DNA from: Arthrobacter sp. 9AX
GTDB taxonomy: Bacteria > Actinomycetota > Actinomycetes > Actinomycetales > Micrococcaceae
DNA length: 64,000 bases
NCBI RefSeq assembly: GCF_902506095.1
Contig: NZ_LR733293.1
Coordinates: forward strand, 3,471,089-3,535,088
Direction: 5' to 3'
Within the stretch, counting starts at the first letter, position 1. The number at the start of each line of letters is the position of its first letter. A program made the position numbers and the translations under genes. The notes under the pieces were generated by a model that did no database searches, was not told the DNA's origin, and was given only the letters and a program-made list of their open reading frames with translations. Below, one piece after another: positions 19,333 through 28,200 of this stretch.

Positions 19333-20628
19333 ATGCAGACGCCGGACGAACTCCACCCTGTAGGGCGCAGTGAAGTGCGACGCGATAGAGCTGCTCTGCG
19401 CAGGTCACCGGCGAAAACGCGGAAAAGCATAGGCCTTCTCTTGCTGATCCAGGTTTCAGCCTTGGCCGTTCCGTTGGCAACGATGCCCTTCCTAACGCGC
19501 GTTCTAGGCCCTTCAGCCTGGGGGAATCTCGCTGCTATACAAGCTCTGGCAGTCACTTTGTCCATCGTAGTTGAGTATGGTTACCAGTACACGGCCACTC
19601 GGTCGGTCAGCCTCGTTCGTGAATCTCGGGAAAAAGTGAACGCCATCATCGGCAATGTCTTTGGTGCGAAAATAGCCCTTAGCCTGGTCGCGGCGCTGAT
19701 AGCAGTTTGTGTGTACTTCATGGTTCCGTCATTCCAAGAATCGGGCGTACTTTTCCTTGTTGGGGTCTTCCATGCCGTCGTCCTAGGATGGTCGCCTTTG
19801 TGGTACTTCCAGGCAATGGAGCGACTCGAAGGTGCAGCGGCCGTAGATGTGACTTCGAAGGTGATAAGTGCGCTTTGCATATTCATCGCAGTACGGGACC
19901 CCGACGATGGTGTGTTGGTTCTCGGAGCACAGGCGGCCCTAACCGCCGTTGCAACCTCATGGAATATGTTTCGGATGACACGTGAAGCGGGGCTCCCAAC
20001 CGTCCAAGTACGAGGTGTTGGAAAGTCCTTAATTGAAGGATTTCCCTTGTTCCTCTACCGCGCCGTCGTGACAATTTACGCTGCGGGGAGCACCGCCGTC
20101 CTGCGCGGGATGTCGACCAGCGTCGAGACTGGGAACTACGCCAATGCGGATCGGCTTACCTCGGCAGCCAAAAGTTTAATCGTCCCGATAGGTCAGGTCA
20201 TGTTCCCTAAAATCAGCCGCCTTCATGCGGAAAACCCGATGCACGCCAAGAGGCTTATGATGACAAGCTTGGCCGGGGTGACCATCCCCTTCTTGCTAGC
20301 CGCCGTGGCTGGTATTTTTCTCTCGCCGTGGCTCCTCCCCCTTTTCTTCGGGCCTGACTACACTGCTACCATTCCCATTTTCCAAGTCCTTTGCCTTACT
20401 CTGCCCCTTGTTGCCGCAAGTAACGTCCTCGGCATCCAATGGATGCTGGCTAGAGGACAGGAAAAAGCGTTTAACATCTTAGTGGTCTCAAGTGCCCTTG
20501 GAAGCATCACCAGTATGTTGATTCTTGTCCCGCAATTCGGGGGCGTGGGCATGGCATGGTCCGTAATAGTTGCCGAGGGGTTACTCGTCTTGACAATGAT
20601 TTTGTATGCAGCATTTAGTCGCAAATAG
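19333..20628 (+). CDS. Wzx-like polysaccharide flippase
   Basis: 431 aa with about twelve to fourteen hydrophobic helices of the MOP/MATE superfamily. The start LLLIQVSALAVPLATMPFLTR matches the first helix of Wzx/RfbX proteins, including the conserved PFL-R. It moves the undecaprenyl-linked repeat unit across the membrane for the polymerase. It has a soluble leader of about 30 residues before the first helix; a later start is possible. Confidence 0.86.
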   Translation: MQTPDELHPVGRSEVRRDRAALRRSPAKTRKSIGLLLLIQVSALAVPLATMPFLTRVLGPSAWGNLAAIQALAVTLSIVVEYGYQYTATRSVSLVRESREKVNAIIGNVFGAKIALSLVAALIAVCVYFMVPSFQESGVLFLVGVFHAVVLGWSPLWYFQAMERLEGAAAVDVTSKVISALCIFIAVRDPDDGVLVLGAQAALTAVATSWNMFRMTREAGLPTVQVRGVGKSLIEGFPLFLYRAVVTIYAAGSTAVLRGMSTSVETGNYANADRLTSAAKSLIVPIGQVMFPKISRLHAENPMHAKRLMMTSLAGVTIPFLLAAVAGIFLSPWLLPLFFGPDYTATIPIFQVLCLTLPLVAASNVLGIQWMLARGQEKAFNILVVSSALGSITSMLILVPQFGGVGMAWSVIVAEGLLVLTMILYAAFSRK

Positions 20629-20816
20629 TGGGCTCTCAGGCACTTTGGCTCCAACGCCCCGGCCCGCGAAGGACTGCTCCTAGTGGCCCCACTGGACCGC
20701 TATGAGGATGGTCATTAAGCAGTGAAAATATTCTTCCGCCCATCTCGGGTGCCTAACGGTCCCTGCTGTCAAGGGGTACCATCTGTAGCGAAGTCTGGGG
20801 AAATCAAGGAGTGTAC

Positions 20817-22301
20817 GTGGGGACCGTAGGGCAAAAGGGCGAGGGCCTGTCCAAAATTGCAACGAAACCAAGCAAGAAATGGCGTTCGCAGTACTCACGT
20901 CGCCTTCGCGTTATAGATGCCGGGGTAGTGACCTGGGCAGTAGCCGGGGCATTTGGCGTTAGATTCGGGTTTTCGGACCTTGATACAGACAGCCGCAGGG
21001 ATGTGGACTACCTCTTGCTGTCGGTAGCTCTCACTATCGCTTGGTGGTTCATGCTTGAATTTTGGGGTTCTCGTGAACCTACCATTCTCGGCTCGGGCTC
21101 GGAGGAGTACAAGCGTGTGTTGGCTTCCTCGGCGTGGTTGTTCGGCTTCGTAGCGATAGTCTCTTACGCCCTGCGGATCGATACCGCTAGGGGCTTCGTC
21201 GGCCTTGCGTTCCCGGCGGGAGCATTAGGACTTTTGGCGGCGCGATGGATCGTTCGCCAGCACCTAGCCCTTGAGCGAAGCCGGGGCAAAAGCGCGTCAA
21301 AGGTCCTCATCATCGGAGGCCCTTATTCTGCGGCCCATCTGGTACGGTCCCTGCGAAGCGACCCAACTGCGGGTTATATCCCTACAGCTGTCCACCTCCC
21401 TGGCAGTCTCGTTTCAAACTCGGTACTAGCAGATCTCGATATCCCCATCACTGGCACGGAAAGCGATCTACGCGCCATCTTGGGGGTTATTGAAGAGGCG
21501 GAAGTAGATGCGGTCGCTATATCTGCGGGTGTGGGAATGAACCCTGAAGACTTGCGAAAACTCGGATGGGAACTCGCAGCACGAGAAATTGGCATGATTC
21601 TGGCCCCAGCTCTCACTGACGTGGCTGGTCCCCGCATACACACGCAGCCCGTCGCAGGCCTCCCACTCATCCATGTTTCGACGCCCAAGTTGACTGGTGG
21701 CAAGAAGGTGGCAAAACGAACGTTTGACATAACTTTTTCGAGTTTACTGATGATACTCCTCAGCCCCGTCTTTATCGCCGTGGCGTTGGGTGTCAAGCTG
21801 ACGAGCCCAGGGCCGGTCTTCTATCAGCAGGAGCGTATCGGCCTCAGAGGAACAACTTTTAAGATGCTGAAGTTTCGATCCATGAAAGTCGATGCCGACT
21901 CGCAGTTGGGTGCTCTTCTTCGGAGCCAAGGCACTGAAGGCAAGCCGCTTTTCAAAGTCGAGAATGATCCGCGGATAACGCCAATCGGTAAGGTATTGCG
22001 CAAATTTTCACTGGACGAACTCCCTCAGTTGCTGAATGTCTTTGGCGGAAGCATGAGCCTAGTGGGCCCGCGGCCTCAGCGTGAGGGGGAAGTTGCATTG
22101 TACGATGATGCCGCCCATAGGAGGCTTTACGTCAGCCCTGGTATGAGTGGGCTATGGCAAGTAAGTGGCCGCTCAAACCTCACTTGGGAGGAGAGCATCC
22201 GGCTTGATTTGTATTATGTCGAAAACTGGTCACTTATGGGCGACATAGTCATACTTTTCAAAACATTCAGGGCCGTATTCGCAAGCACCGGCGCGTTCTG
22301 A
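20817..22301 (+). CDS. Initiating sugar transferase (polyprenyl glycosylphosphotransferase)
   Basis: About 494 aa. Four hydrophobic helices and a nucleotide-binding-like domain form the first 290 residues. The catalytic domain begins KRTFDITFSSLLMILLSPVF and contains GPVFYQQERIGLRG, FKMLKFRSMKVDAD and SLDELPQLLNVFGGSMSLVG, the signatures of WbaP/CpsE enzymes. It transfers sugar-1-phosphate to undecaprenyl phosphate, the first step of repeat synthesis. AAGGAG is placed correctly for GTG 20817; GTG 20811 overlaps the Shine-Dalgarno sequence. Confidence 0.93.
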   Translation: MGTVGQKGEGLSKIATKPSKKWRSQYSRRLRVIDAGVVTWAVAGAFGVRFGFSDLDTDSRRDVDYLLLSVALTIAWWFMLEFWGSREPTILGSGSEEYKRVLASSAWLFGFVAIVSYALRIDTARGFVGLAFPAGALGLLAARWIVRQHLALERSRGKSASKVLIIGGPYSAAHLVRSLRSDPTAGYIPTAVHLPGSLVSNSVLADLDIPITGTESDLRAILGVIEEAEVDAVAISAGVGMNPEDLRKLGWELAAREIGMILAPALTDVAGPRIHTQPVAGLPLIHVSTPKLTGGKKVAKRTFDITFSSLLMILLSPVFIAVALGVKLTSPGPVFYQQERIGLRGTTFKMLKFRSMKVDADSQLGALLRSQGTEGKPLFKVENDPRITPIGKVLRKFSLDELPQLLNVFGGSMSLVGPRPQREGEVALYDDAAHRRLYVSPGMSGLWQVSGRSNLTWEESIRLDLYYVENWSLMGDIVILFKTFRAVFASTGAF

Positions 22302-22340
22302 CAAGGACAACTCAAACCGTGAAACCTGACGAAAGTTAAC

Positions 22341-24203
22341 ATGGAAGCAAAACCGCCCAGCTCCAAAAAGAATCGTCGCAAGAACCATAATCAGGTAAGA
22401 ACTAAGGATAAACGTCGCCGTGTAGGCATGACTAGTGCTCTAATAGGGCTCGCTGTCCTGTGCGCAGCCGGAGCATCGGTTTGGCTCTATAGCACGGCTA
22501 CAACAATCAAAACCGAGCTGCGGGCAGCCCAGGAGCTTGTGCCCCGTTTGCAAACTGAAGTACTTAGGAATGACATCAAGTCATTAGGCAACACGGTTAG
22601 GGATGTCCAGAGACATACAACTAACGCCCGGAACGCCGCGAACAGTCCCGTCTGGACAGTAGCGGCTACTCTGCCTTGGATAGGTCCTAACATCGAGGCA
22701 ACGACGGAAGTAGCCACAGCCGCTGACGACGTTGCGACCTTGGGAGCGACGCCACTCGTGAACGCAATACAGTCCTTAGACTGGGCTTCTTTGATTCCAA
22801 GCGGCGGGGCTGTAGACGTTGCAGGGATAAGCAGCATGGAGTCCACTATTACTTCGGCTGCCTACGCCGTAAGTTCGTCTCACGATCGCCTGGAAGATAT
22901 TGAAACCGCGGGTCTGTGGAGTCAAGTTAGCGAGCCCTTGAGTGCAGCTAGGGAGGAACTTCGGTCACTGCGAGGCGGTCTTACCGCAGCTGCGACAGTT
23001 GCGTCGCTGGCACCGCCAATGCTGGCAGAGGACAGCACCCGTCATTACCTGCTGATGATCCAAAACAGTGCGGAATCGCGGGCATCTGGCGGCATCCCAG
23101 GCGCTTTAGCCGTCTTACAAGTCGAAAACGGGCGCTTGTCCTTGGGCGACCAAGTTAGTTCCGGTGGTCTGGACGTGATGATTCCCCCCTTGGCTGTAGA
23201 CACTGAACAAGTACAGATCTATTCGAGCCGCCTGGGGAAATTTGTCCAGGACGTCAATCTCACGCCCGATTTTCCTACTGCTGCAGCAACTGCTCAGTCC
23301 ATGTGGAAGAGCAAGACCGGACTCACTGTGGACGGGGTGATTTCAGTTGACCCGATAGCGCTATCCTATATCCTCGAAGCAACCGGGCCGGTGGGCTACG
23401 CGGACGCCCAACTTGCTCAGCTCGCCGATGTAGGGCTGCCAAAGGAACTTACTAGCGCGAACGTTGTCAAAACGTTGCTCTCCGATGTTTATTCAGCGGT
23501 CGAGGAACCGGCTTTGCAAGACGCCTACTTTGCCGGCGTAGCACGAGAAATTTTTGCCGCCCTTTCAGCTGGTAGAGGAGAGGCGAAGGGAATGGTTTCT
23601 GGCATATCGCGTGGCGCCGAGGAAGGCCGAGTTCTCCTCTGGTCGAGCAGGGTCGAAGAGCAAGAGCAAATAGCTCGCTATGCCCTCAGCGGTTCCATAT
23701 CAGGACCAAGCGTCTCTCCGGGCCAATTTGGCGTGTACTTCAACGACGGAACCGGTGCAAAAATGGACTACTACGTGAAACGCACCGTCCAACTCGTCAA
23801 AGAATGTCCCCATGACGGCTACGCCGAAACAACCGTACGTATCACCAGTACGAACACGGCGCCATCTGACGCAGCCGATTACTTGCCGGCATATGTCACC
23901 GGCGCTGGCAACTTCGGAGTGCCACCGGGATCAGTACAGACAAATACTGTTGCGTACGGTCCAGTGCAGGCCAACGTCGAAACGGCCAAGATCGACGGTC
24001 AGAACGCGGAGTTCGCTCCCTACCGGCATCGTGACAGGCCAGTAGGTGTTATAGCGGTCCGGCTAGCCCCGGGGGAAAGTAAGACGGTGGAGTTCACATT
24101 CGGCAAGATAGTGCAACATAGTGAACCTAACATCGTTGTCACACCAACCGTTCAGCCTGTAACTGATGTGATTTTGCCCACAGAGAATGCATCCTGTGGG
24201 TAG
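22341..24203 (+). CDS. DUF4012 domain protein
   Basis: 620 aa. A basic N-terminus, one transmembrane helix (~residues 30-50), then a large extracytoplasmic region. HYLLMIQNSAESRASGGIPGALAVL and the later DYYVKRTVQL are characteristic of DUF4012 proteins, which are common in actinobacterial polysaccharide loci and distantly related to LytR-CpsA-Psr-associated proteins; their biochemical role is not settled. It begins 40 bases after the sugar transferase and is the last gene of the synthesis block. A role in attaching or exporting the polymer at the cell surface is inferred from context. Confidence 0.85.
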   Translation: MEAKPPSSKKNRRKNHNQVRTKDKRRRVGMTSALIGLAVLCAAGASVWLYSTATTIKTELRAAQELVPRLQTEVLRNDIKSLGNTVRDVQRHTTNARNAANSPVWTVAATLPWIGPNIEATTEVATAADDVATLGATPLVNAIQSLDWASLIPSGGAVDVAGISSMESTITSAAYAVSSSHDRLEDIETAGLWSQVSEPLSAAREELRSLRGGLTAAATVASLAPPMLAEDSTRHYLLMIQNSAESRASGGIPGALAVLQVENGRLSLGDQVSSGGLDVMIPPLAVDTEQVQIYSSRLGKFVQDVNLTPDFPTAAATAQSMWKSKTGLTVDGVISVDPIALSYILEATGPVGYADAQLAQLADVGLPKELTSANVVKTLLSDVYSAVEEPALQDAYFAGVAREIFAALSAGRGEAKGMVSGISRGAEEGRVLLWSSRVEEQEQIARYALSGSISGPSVSPGQFGVYFNDGTGAKMDYYVKRTVQLVKECPHDGYAETTVRITSTNTAPSDAADYLPAYVTGAGNFGVPPGSVQTNTVAYGPVQANVETAKIDGQNAEFAPYRHRDRPVGVIAVRLAPGESKTVEFTFGKIVQHSEPNIVVTPTVQPVTDVILPTENASCG

Positions 24204-24386
24204 TCTCCGCCGGCAGCAAGTTAACATTTTGTAAACCGTCTAGATTCACGTTGGTCAGCACCCCCGGAAGATGGTAGCTTTCTTTTGGGATATCTATCCG
24301 TAGTTCTGCACTTAGGTCTCGTGCGGAGGGGAATAGTCCCCAAGAATCGGGTACAACAAAAACTTAAAACGTCTCCGGGGGGACAT

Positions 24387-24983
24387 ATGAAGAAAACGCT
24401 CGCAGCACTCGCACTGGCAGGTTCACTGGCACTCGTAGGTAGTGCACCGGCCATGGCGGCAGGCAACTACCCGCCGCTTCCGCCGGCGGCAGGTGTAAAC
24501 GACGGCACGGTAACTCCGGGCCAGACCTTCACCTTCACGGCACAGGGATTCCTTCCCGGCGAAACCGTAACCATCACCATCACCATCACCACAACGGGCG
24601 CCGCAAACGCCGGCGGCACTGCAGTATCGGCAAGAATCCCTGTCTACCAGGCACCGCAGACCGTCACTGCAACGGCTGACCTGCAGGGCAAGATCTCTGT
24701 CCCGCTCGCCATCAACGAGCCGGGCACCTACTCCATCACGGCTACGGGCAACACGTCCCAGCGGACTGTGGGACCGGTTTTCGTTACCGTTGCGGCTGCC
24801 CTGGCCAACACCGGTTCCACCACCGGCGGCGCTCCGCTGGCCAACACCGGTGCGGGCCTGGCCAACACCGGCGCTGACTCCGGCCTGGTCCTCTGGACTC
24901 TGGTTGGCGCGGGCGCACTGGCCGCAGGCGCAACCTCGGTGGTAGTTGTTCGCCGCCGTGCAAAGTCAGAGGTAGCTGCCTAG
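24387..24983 (+). CDS. Small secreted surface protein with three LANTG sortase motifs
   Basis: 198 aa from ATG 24387, behind a GGGGGGAC ribosome binding site. A signal peptide (MKKTLAALALAGSLALVGSAPAMAA) is followed by one Ig-like beta domain (residues ~30-135). The C-terminus carries LANTG three times, the last followed by a hydrophobic helix and VVRRRAK, the cell-wall sorting layout. LAxTG is the motif used by class E sortases of high-GC Gram-positives. No sortase gene lies in this window. A short distance to the exopolysaccharide genes suggests a surface role. Confidence 0.82.
   Translation: MKKTLAALALAGSLALVGSAPAMAAGNYPPLPPAAGVNDGTVTPGQTFTFTAQGFLPGETVTITITITTTGAANAGGTAVSARIPVYQAPQTVTATADLQGKISVPLAINEPGTYSITATGNTSQRTVGPVFVTVAAALANTGSTTGGAPLANTGAGLANTGADSGLVLWTLVGAGALAAGATSVVVVRRRAKSEVAA
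24808..24876 (+). repeat. Triplicated LANTG-coding repeat
   Basis: CTGGCCAACACCGG occurs three times (near 24799, 24838 and 24858), encoding LANTG each time. Only the last is placed for sortase cleavage; the other two may be spare or structural. Confidence 0.65.
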
Positions 24984-25006
24984 CAGCATCGCTTCACAGC
25001 ACCAAA

Positions 25007-25045
25007 GAAGGTGGGTGTTCTCCGGAAACGGAGACACCCACCTTC
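25007..25045 (+). terminator. Hairpin after the surface-protein gene
   Basis: GAAGGTGGGTG and TCTCCG pair with CGGAGA and CACCCACCTTC around a GAAA loop, with one bulged T: a 17-bp stem, 23 bases after the stop. There is no long T-run, as usual in actinobacteria. Confidence 0.8.
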
Positions 25046-25057
25046 TGCATTTAAGGC

Positions 25058-25077
25058 TTCGACAGGCTCAACCAACG
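25058..25077 (+). repeat. Dispersed repeat, TTCGACAGGCTCAACCA copy 1
   Basis: The 17-base core TTCGACAGGCTCAACCA recurs identically at 26654-26670, and a shorter relative (GCTCAACCACCG) is at 55979-55990. All lie between genes. Confidence 0.55.
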
Positions 25078-25099
25078 ATTTGTGGTATTTATTAGGGCT

Positions 25100-25246
25100 A
25101 TGGGGAGACATTGGCGCAAAACACCAAGAGAGTTCGATTTTTCGGTACCCCTCCCCCGCCCGCAGGTGCTTTCCTACACCCTGCTGGGGATCCTGGCAGT
25201 TGCCGCCCTAGGGATCGCTGCAATCGCGTTGCTACGGACCATGTGA
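25100..25246 (+). CDS. 48-aa single-helix membrane protein
   Basis: ATG at 25100, stop TGA at 25244-25246. A basic N-terminus (MGRHWRKTPREFDF) is followed by PLPRPQVLSYTLLG and one helix to the C-terminus. It ends seven bases before the VanZ start, so the two are probably one operon. No ribosome binding site is evident; the start may be close to the transcription start. No known family. Confidence 0.5.
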   Translation: MGRHWRKTPREFDFSVPLPRPQVLSYTLLGILAVAALGIAAIALLRTM

Positions 25247-25253
25247 GGGCATC

Positions 25254-25700
25254 GTGAGGCATATCCTCCACCCACGGCTTTGGCGGGTCATCCTGAGCGC
25301 CATGCTGATTCCGCTGGCCTTCATCGCCTTCTGGCCGACACCGGTGGACCAGCCCGTTCAAGGCCAGCTCGCCACCATCCTGCAATTCCTGCACCGGCAC
25401 GGGTTTCCCCGCTGGTTCAATTACAAATTTGTGGAAGCCGCTGCAAATGTAGCCCTGTTCATCCCTGTTGGTTTTGTAAGCACCCTCGCGTTTCCCGATA
25501 AGACCTGGTGGCGAATCAGTGCATTTGGATTGATAATTTCCTGCTGCATGGAACTGGGCCAGCTCTTGTTTCTTCACAACCGTTTCGCAACCCCGCAAGA
25601 CATTGTCACAAACGCGTGCGGTGCCGTCATCGGTGCTCTCCTGGCCGCGGCAACCCTCAAAAAACTACAGGCCCGCCGCCTCTCGGCAGCGGACCTGTAG
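25254..25700 (+). CDS. VanZ family membrane protein
   Basis: 148 aa, GTG start. Four hydrophobic helices with the VanZ pattern: NVALFIPVGF in helix two (N...F.P.G), MELGQLL in helix three and DIVTNACGAVIGALL in helix four. VanZ proteins are of poorly defined function and were named for low-level teicoplanin resistance; many are envelope-associated. It follows a 48-aa membrane protein by seven bases. Confidence 0.86.
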   Translation: MRHILHPRLWRVILSAMLIPLAFIAFWPTPVDQPVQGQLATILQFLHRHGFPRWFNYKFVEAAANVALFIPVGFVSTLAFPDKTWWRISAFGLIISCCMELGQLLFLHNRFATPQDIVTNACGAVIGALLAAATLKKLQARRLSAADL

Positions 25701-25717
25701 CAGGTGGCTACTTCGGC

Positions 25718-26608
25718 CTAGTTGACGAAGCCCTTCATCCAGGTCTTCAGGTCCTCACCGAACTCCACCCGTTCAGAGGCGAGCGTGATGACGGCCTTGA
25801 GGTAGCTCAGCTTGTCGCCCGTGTCGTACCGGCGGCCCTTGAATACCACCCCGTACACGCCTGAGCCCTCGCCCTCGCCGGCCGCGAGGGTCTGCAGGGC
25901 GTCGGTCAGTTGGATCTCGCCGCCGCGGCCCGGCGCCGTCTTCTCGAGGACGCCGAACACGGACGGGTGCAGCACGTAACGGCCGATCACAGCAAGGTTG
26001 GACGGTGCGTCCGCCACGGACGGCTTCTCCACCAGGCTGTTGACCCGGACGTAGTCCTCGCCCTCCACCGGTGTGATGTCCGCGCAGCCGTAAGCGCTGA
26101 TCTGGGACGGATCCACCTCAATCAGGGCGATCACCGAACCGCCGGTCTTCTGCTGCACCTCCATCATGGTGCTCAGCAGGTCCTCGTCCTCATCAATGAG
26201 GTCATCGCCCAGCAGCACGGCGAACGGTTCCTTGCCCACGTGCTGGCTGGCGCACAGCACCGCGTGGCCAAGGCCCCTGGCCTCACCCTGGCGGACATAG
26301 TGGATGGGCCCCAGCTCCGAGGCGTACTGCACGGACTCCAGGCGGTCCTTATCGCCCTTCAGCTCCAGCGCACGCTCCAGGCCCGGCTCGCGGTCAAAAT
26401 GGTCCTCCAGGGAGCGTTTGTTACGCCCCGTGATCATCAGCAGATCGGTGAGGCCGGACTTCACGGCTTCCTCCACGACGTACTGGATGGCCGGCCTGTC
26501 CACGACCGGCAGCATTTCCTTCGGCATTGCCTTGGTGGCGGGCAGGAAGCGAGTTCCCAATCCGGCAGCAGGAATGACGGCTTTGGTGATAGCTCTCCCC
26601 ATAGTCAT
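25718..26608 (-). CDS. galU: UTP-glucose-1-phosphate uridylyltransferase
   Basis: 296 aa, the usual GalU length. ITKAVIPAAGLGTRFLPATK is the nucleotide-binding GxGTRxLP signature with the catalytic Lys region PKEMLPVVDRPAIQY, and FAVLLGDDLID gives the metal-binding Asp. It makes UDP-glucose from UTP and glucose-1-phosphate, a precursor for exopolysaccharide and wall sugars, which fits its place at the end of the polysaccharide locus. It is convergent with the VanZ gene (17 bases apart). Confidence 0.96.
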   Translation of the reverse strand: MTMGRAITKAVIPAAGLGTRFLPATKAMPKEMLPVVDRPAIQYVVEEAVKSGLTDLLMITGRNKRSLEDHFDREPGLERALELKGDKDRLESVQYASELGPIHYVRQGEARGLGHAVLCASQHVGKEPFAVLLGDDLIDEDEDLLSTMMEVQQKTGGSVIALIEVDPSQISAYGCADITPVEGEDYVRVNSLVEKPSVADAPSNLAVIGRYVLHPSVFGVLEKTAPGRGGEIQLTDALQTLAAGEGEGSGVYGVVFKGRRYDTGDKLSYLKAVITLASERVEFGEDLKTWMKGFVN

Positions 26609-26653
26609 AGCTGAACCTTACAAATGTGAATGGACTAATGGCAATCGGAAGGT

Positions 26654-26670
26654 TTCGACAGGCTCAACCA
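26654..26670 (+). repeat. Dispersed repeat, TTCGACAGGCTCAACCA copy 2
   Basis: Identical core to 25058-25074, here between the sigma factor gene and galU, followed by CCGCGG and a GGCCGAAAGGCC mini-hairpin. Confidence 0.55.
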
Positions 26671-26687
26671 CCGCGGGGCCGAAAGGC

Positions 26688-27482
26688 CTACGCAGAGAGG
26701 ACGGGGCGGGTGATGCCGCCGGCGGTGGCGGTGCCCATCTGCGTCATGTAGTCATTCCGGCGCCTGGCGTTGATGCGGGATTCCGGCGTGTAGGCCTGGT
26801 CCGGCTCATCAGCGTAGTGGGCGGCCAGGCCGTCCCGCATCAGCCGGATGGCTTCGGCCCGCTGCTGCGACACCGCGGCATGGGTGGAGCCGAGCTCGGC
26901 GGCCAGTTCCTTCACCGTGCGCCCGGCCAGATAGATCTCTTCGACGACGTAGCGCATCTTCGCCGGCAGGGCTGTGACGGCGGCGCGCAGGTACTGTACG
27001 CGTTCGTCCGCCAGGACCGAGTGTTCCGGCGACGCCGTTTCCGCCGCGAACGTCTCCACCACCACATCGTCCAGGGGCGACAGGGTGCGGGCGGCATCGG
27101 CCAGGGCGGCTTCCACCGTGCTGCGCTCCACGCCCAGCGCCGCGGCCATCTCCTCCACCGTGGGGTTCCTGCCCAGGACACCGCGCAGGGTCTCCTCCAC
27201 GGCCATGGTTTCCTTGATGCGTTTGCGGGCCGAGCGGGTGGCCCAGTCATTGGCGCGCATCTCATCCGCGAAGGCACCGATGATACGCCGGCGGGCAAAG
27301 GCACCGAACGGGACACCCAGTGCGGGATCAAAGGATTCGGCGGAAGTGATCAAGGCTATTGAACCTACCGAGGCAAGATCATCACGCGACAAATGCGTGG
27401 CTTTGGCGCACACTTCGGAGACCAGGTAGCCCACCAGCGGCAGATGCTGAAGGACCAACTCGTTGCGTTGATCGCGGTTCAA
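26688..27482 (-). CDS. fliA: Flagellar sigma factor, sigma-28/FliA family
   Basis: 264 aa. LVLQHLPLVGYLVSEV is region 1.2/2.1, DDLASVGSIALITSAESFDP and FGAFARRRIIGAFADEMRANDW are the region 2 promoter-melting and -10 contacts, and region 4 (VVEEIYLAGRTVKELAAEL) ends before a short tail. The length and the WATRSARKR stretch of region 3 match FliA/WhiG-type sigma factors. The start is the TTG at 27482, six bases behind GGGGGGAC. It should recognise the four TAAC-N15-GCCGATAA-like promoters in this cluster. No anti-sigma FlgM was found nearby. Confidence 0.93.
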   Translation of the reverse strand: MNRDQRNELVLQHLPLVGYLVSEVCAKATHLSRDDLASVGSIALITSAESFDPALGVPFGAFARRRIIGAFADEMRANDWATRSARKRIKETMAVEETLRGVLGRNPTVEEMAAALGVERSTVEAALADAARTLSPLDDVVVETFAAETASPEHSVLADERVQYLRAAVTALPAKMRYVVEEIYLAGRTVKELAAELGSTHAAVSQQRAEAIRLMRDGLAAHYADEPDQAYTPESRINARRRNDYMTQMGTATAGGITRPVLSA

Positions 27483-27638
27483 TACAGTCCCCCCATGAGA
27501 CCTAATTCGTGGTGCTGACTCGCAGCGCTGATGCGAACAATATCACTTGTTTTCAGCTTGACGTGTACGCTCGTGCCAAAGGTGATATGGACGCGCCGCG
27601 CAGCAGGGGTTGAAGCACTTTACGGGACGGAGAAAAGC

Positions 27639-28166
27639 ATGGGGGCAGACGAGCTTTCGGCGTCCCTGTGGCGCGAAAGGCGGCAACTGGAACTGCTGCT
27701 GTTCCGCCTGGAAACCCAGCTCCTGCACCTCAACGCCGATGATCTCCAGTGGCTCCCCTTCACCGCAGCGGACCTCGAATCGGTCCTGGAAAGCCTCCGC
27801 TTCGAAACCCTCGCCCGGCACGTGGAGGCGGCCGCCCTCGCCGCCGAATGGGGGGCGCCTGCCGAAGCCACGCTCCCCGTCCTGGCGGCGGCGGCACCGG
27901 CAGGAAGCTGGGGTGCACTGCTGCAGGAGCACGGGCATGAAATGACTGGTCTCCTGGGCCGGACCCGTTCAGCCCGGGAGGCGAACCTCGGGGCCCTCGC
28001 CTCCGCGTTGGAAGGCATCACCCGGGAGGCGGAGGCAGCAGCCATGTCGCCCGAGCCCGCCGATGAACTGGCACTCCTGGCGCAACGGGCCGCCGCGGAG
28101 CGCGCCCTTGCCGTGGTACAGGACTGCGCACAGCCGTTGGTGGAAGAGTTCCTGGGCCTGGCCTAA
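27639..28166 (+). CDS. FlgN-like chaperone paralogue
   Basis: 175 aa, ATG 27639 behind GGGACGGAG. The start ELSASLWRERRQLELLLFRL and then LQWLPF mirror the FlgN-like gene at 52322 (ELSALLWRERELLDLLTFKL ... RWLPH). The whole product is alpha-helical and Ala/Glu-rich, as expected of a FlgN/FliT-type export chaperone. It is divergent from fliA and convergent with csrA and does not share an operon with hook-associated genes, so its client is unknown. No sigma-28 motif precedes it. Confidence 0.68.
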   Translation: MGADELSASLWRERRQLELLLFRLETQLLHLNADDLQWLPFTAADLESVLESLRFETLARHVEAAALAAEWGAPAEATLPVLAAAAPAGSWGALLQEHGHEMTGLLGRTRSAREANLGALASALEGITREAEAAAMSPEPADELALLAQRAAAERALAVVQDCAQPLVEEFLGLA

Positions 28167-28200
28167 CGGAGCCGGCTCCGCGGGCACCGGCGCAACCCGG

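Noticed and set aside
27483..27638. Sigma-28 promoter before the FlgN-like paralogue
   Set aside because: A TAAT is present but no CCGATA follows at fifteen bases; only a weak vegetative-like TTGACG/TGATAT pair with long spacing.
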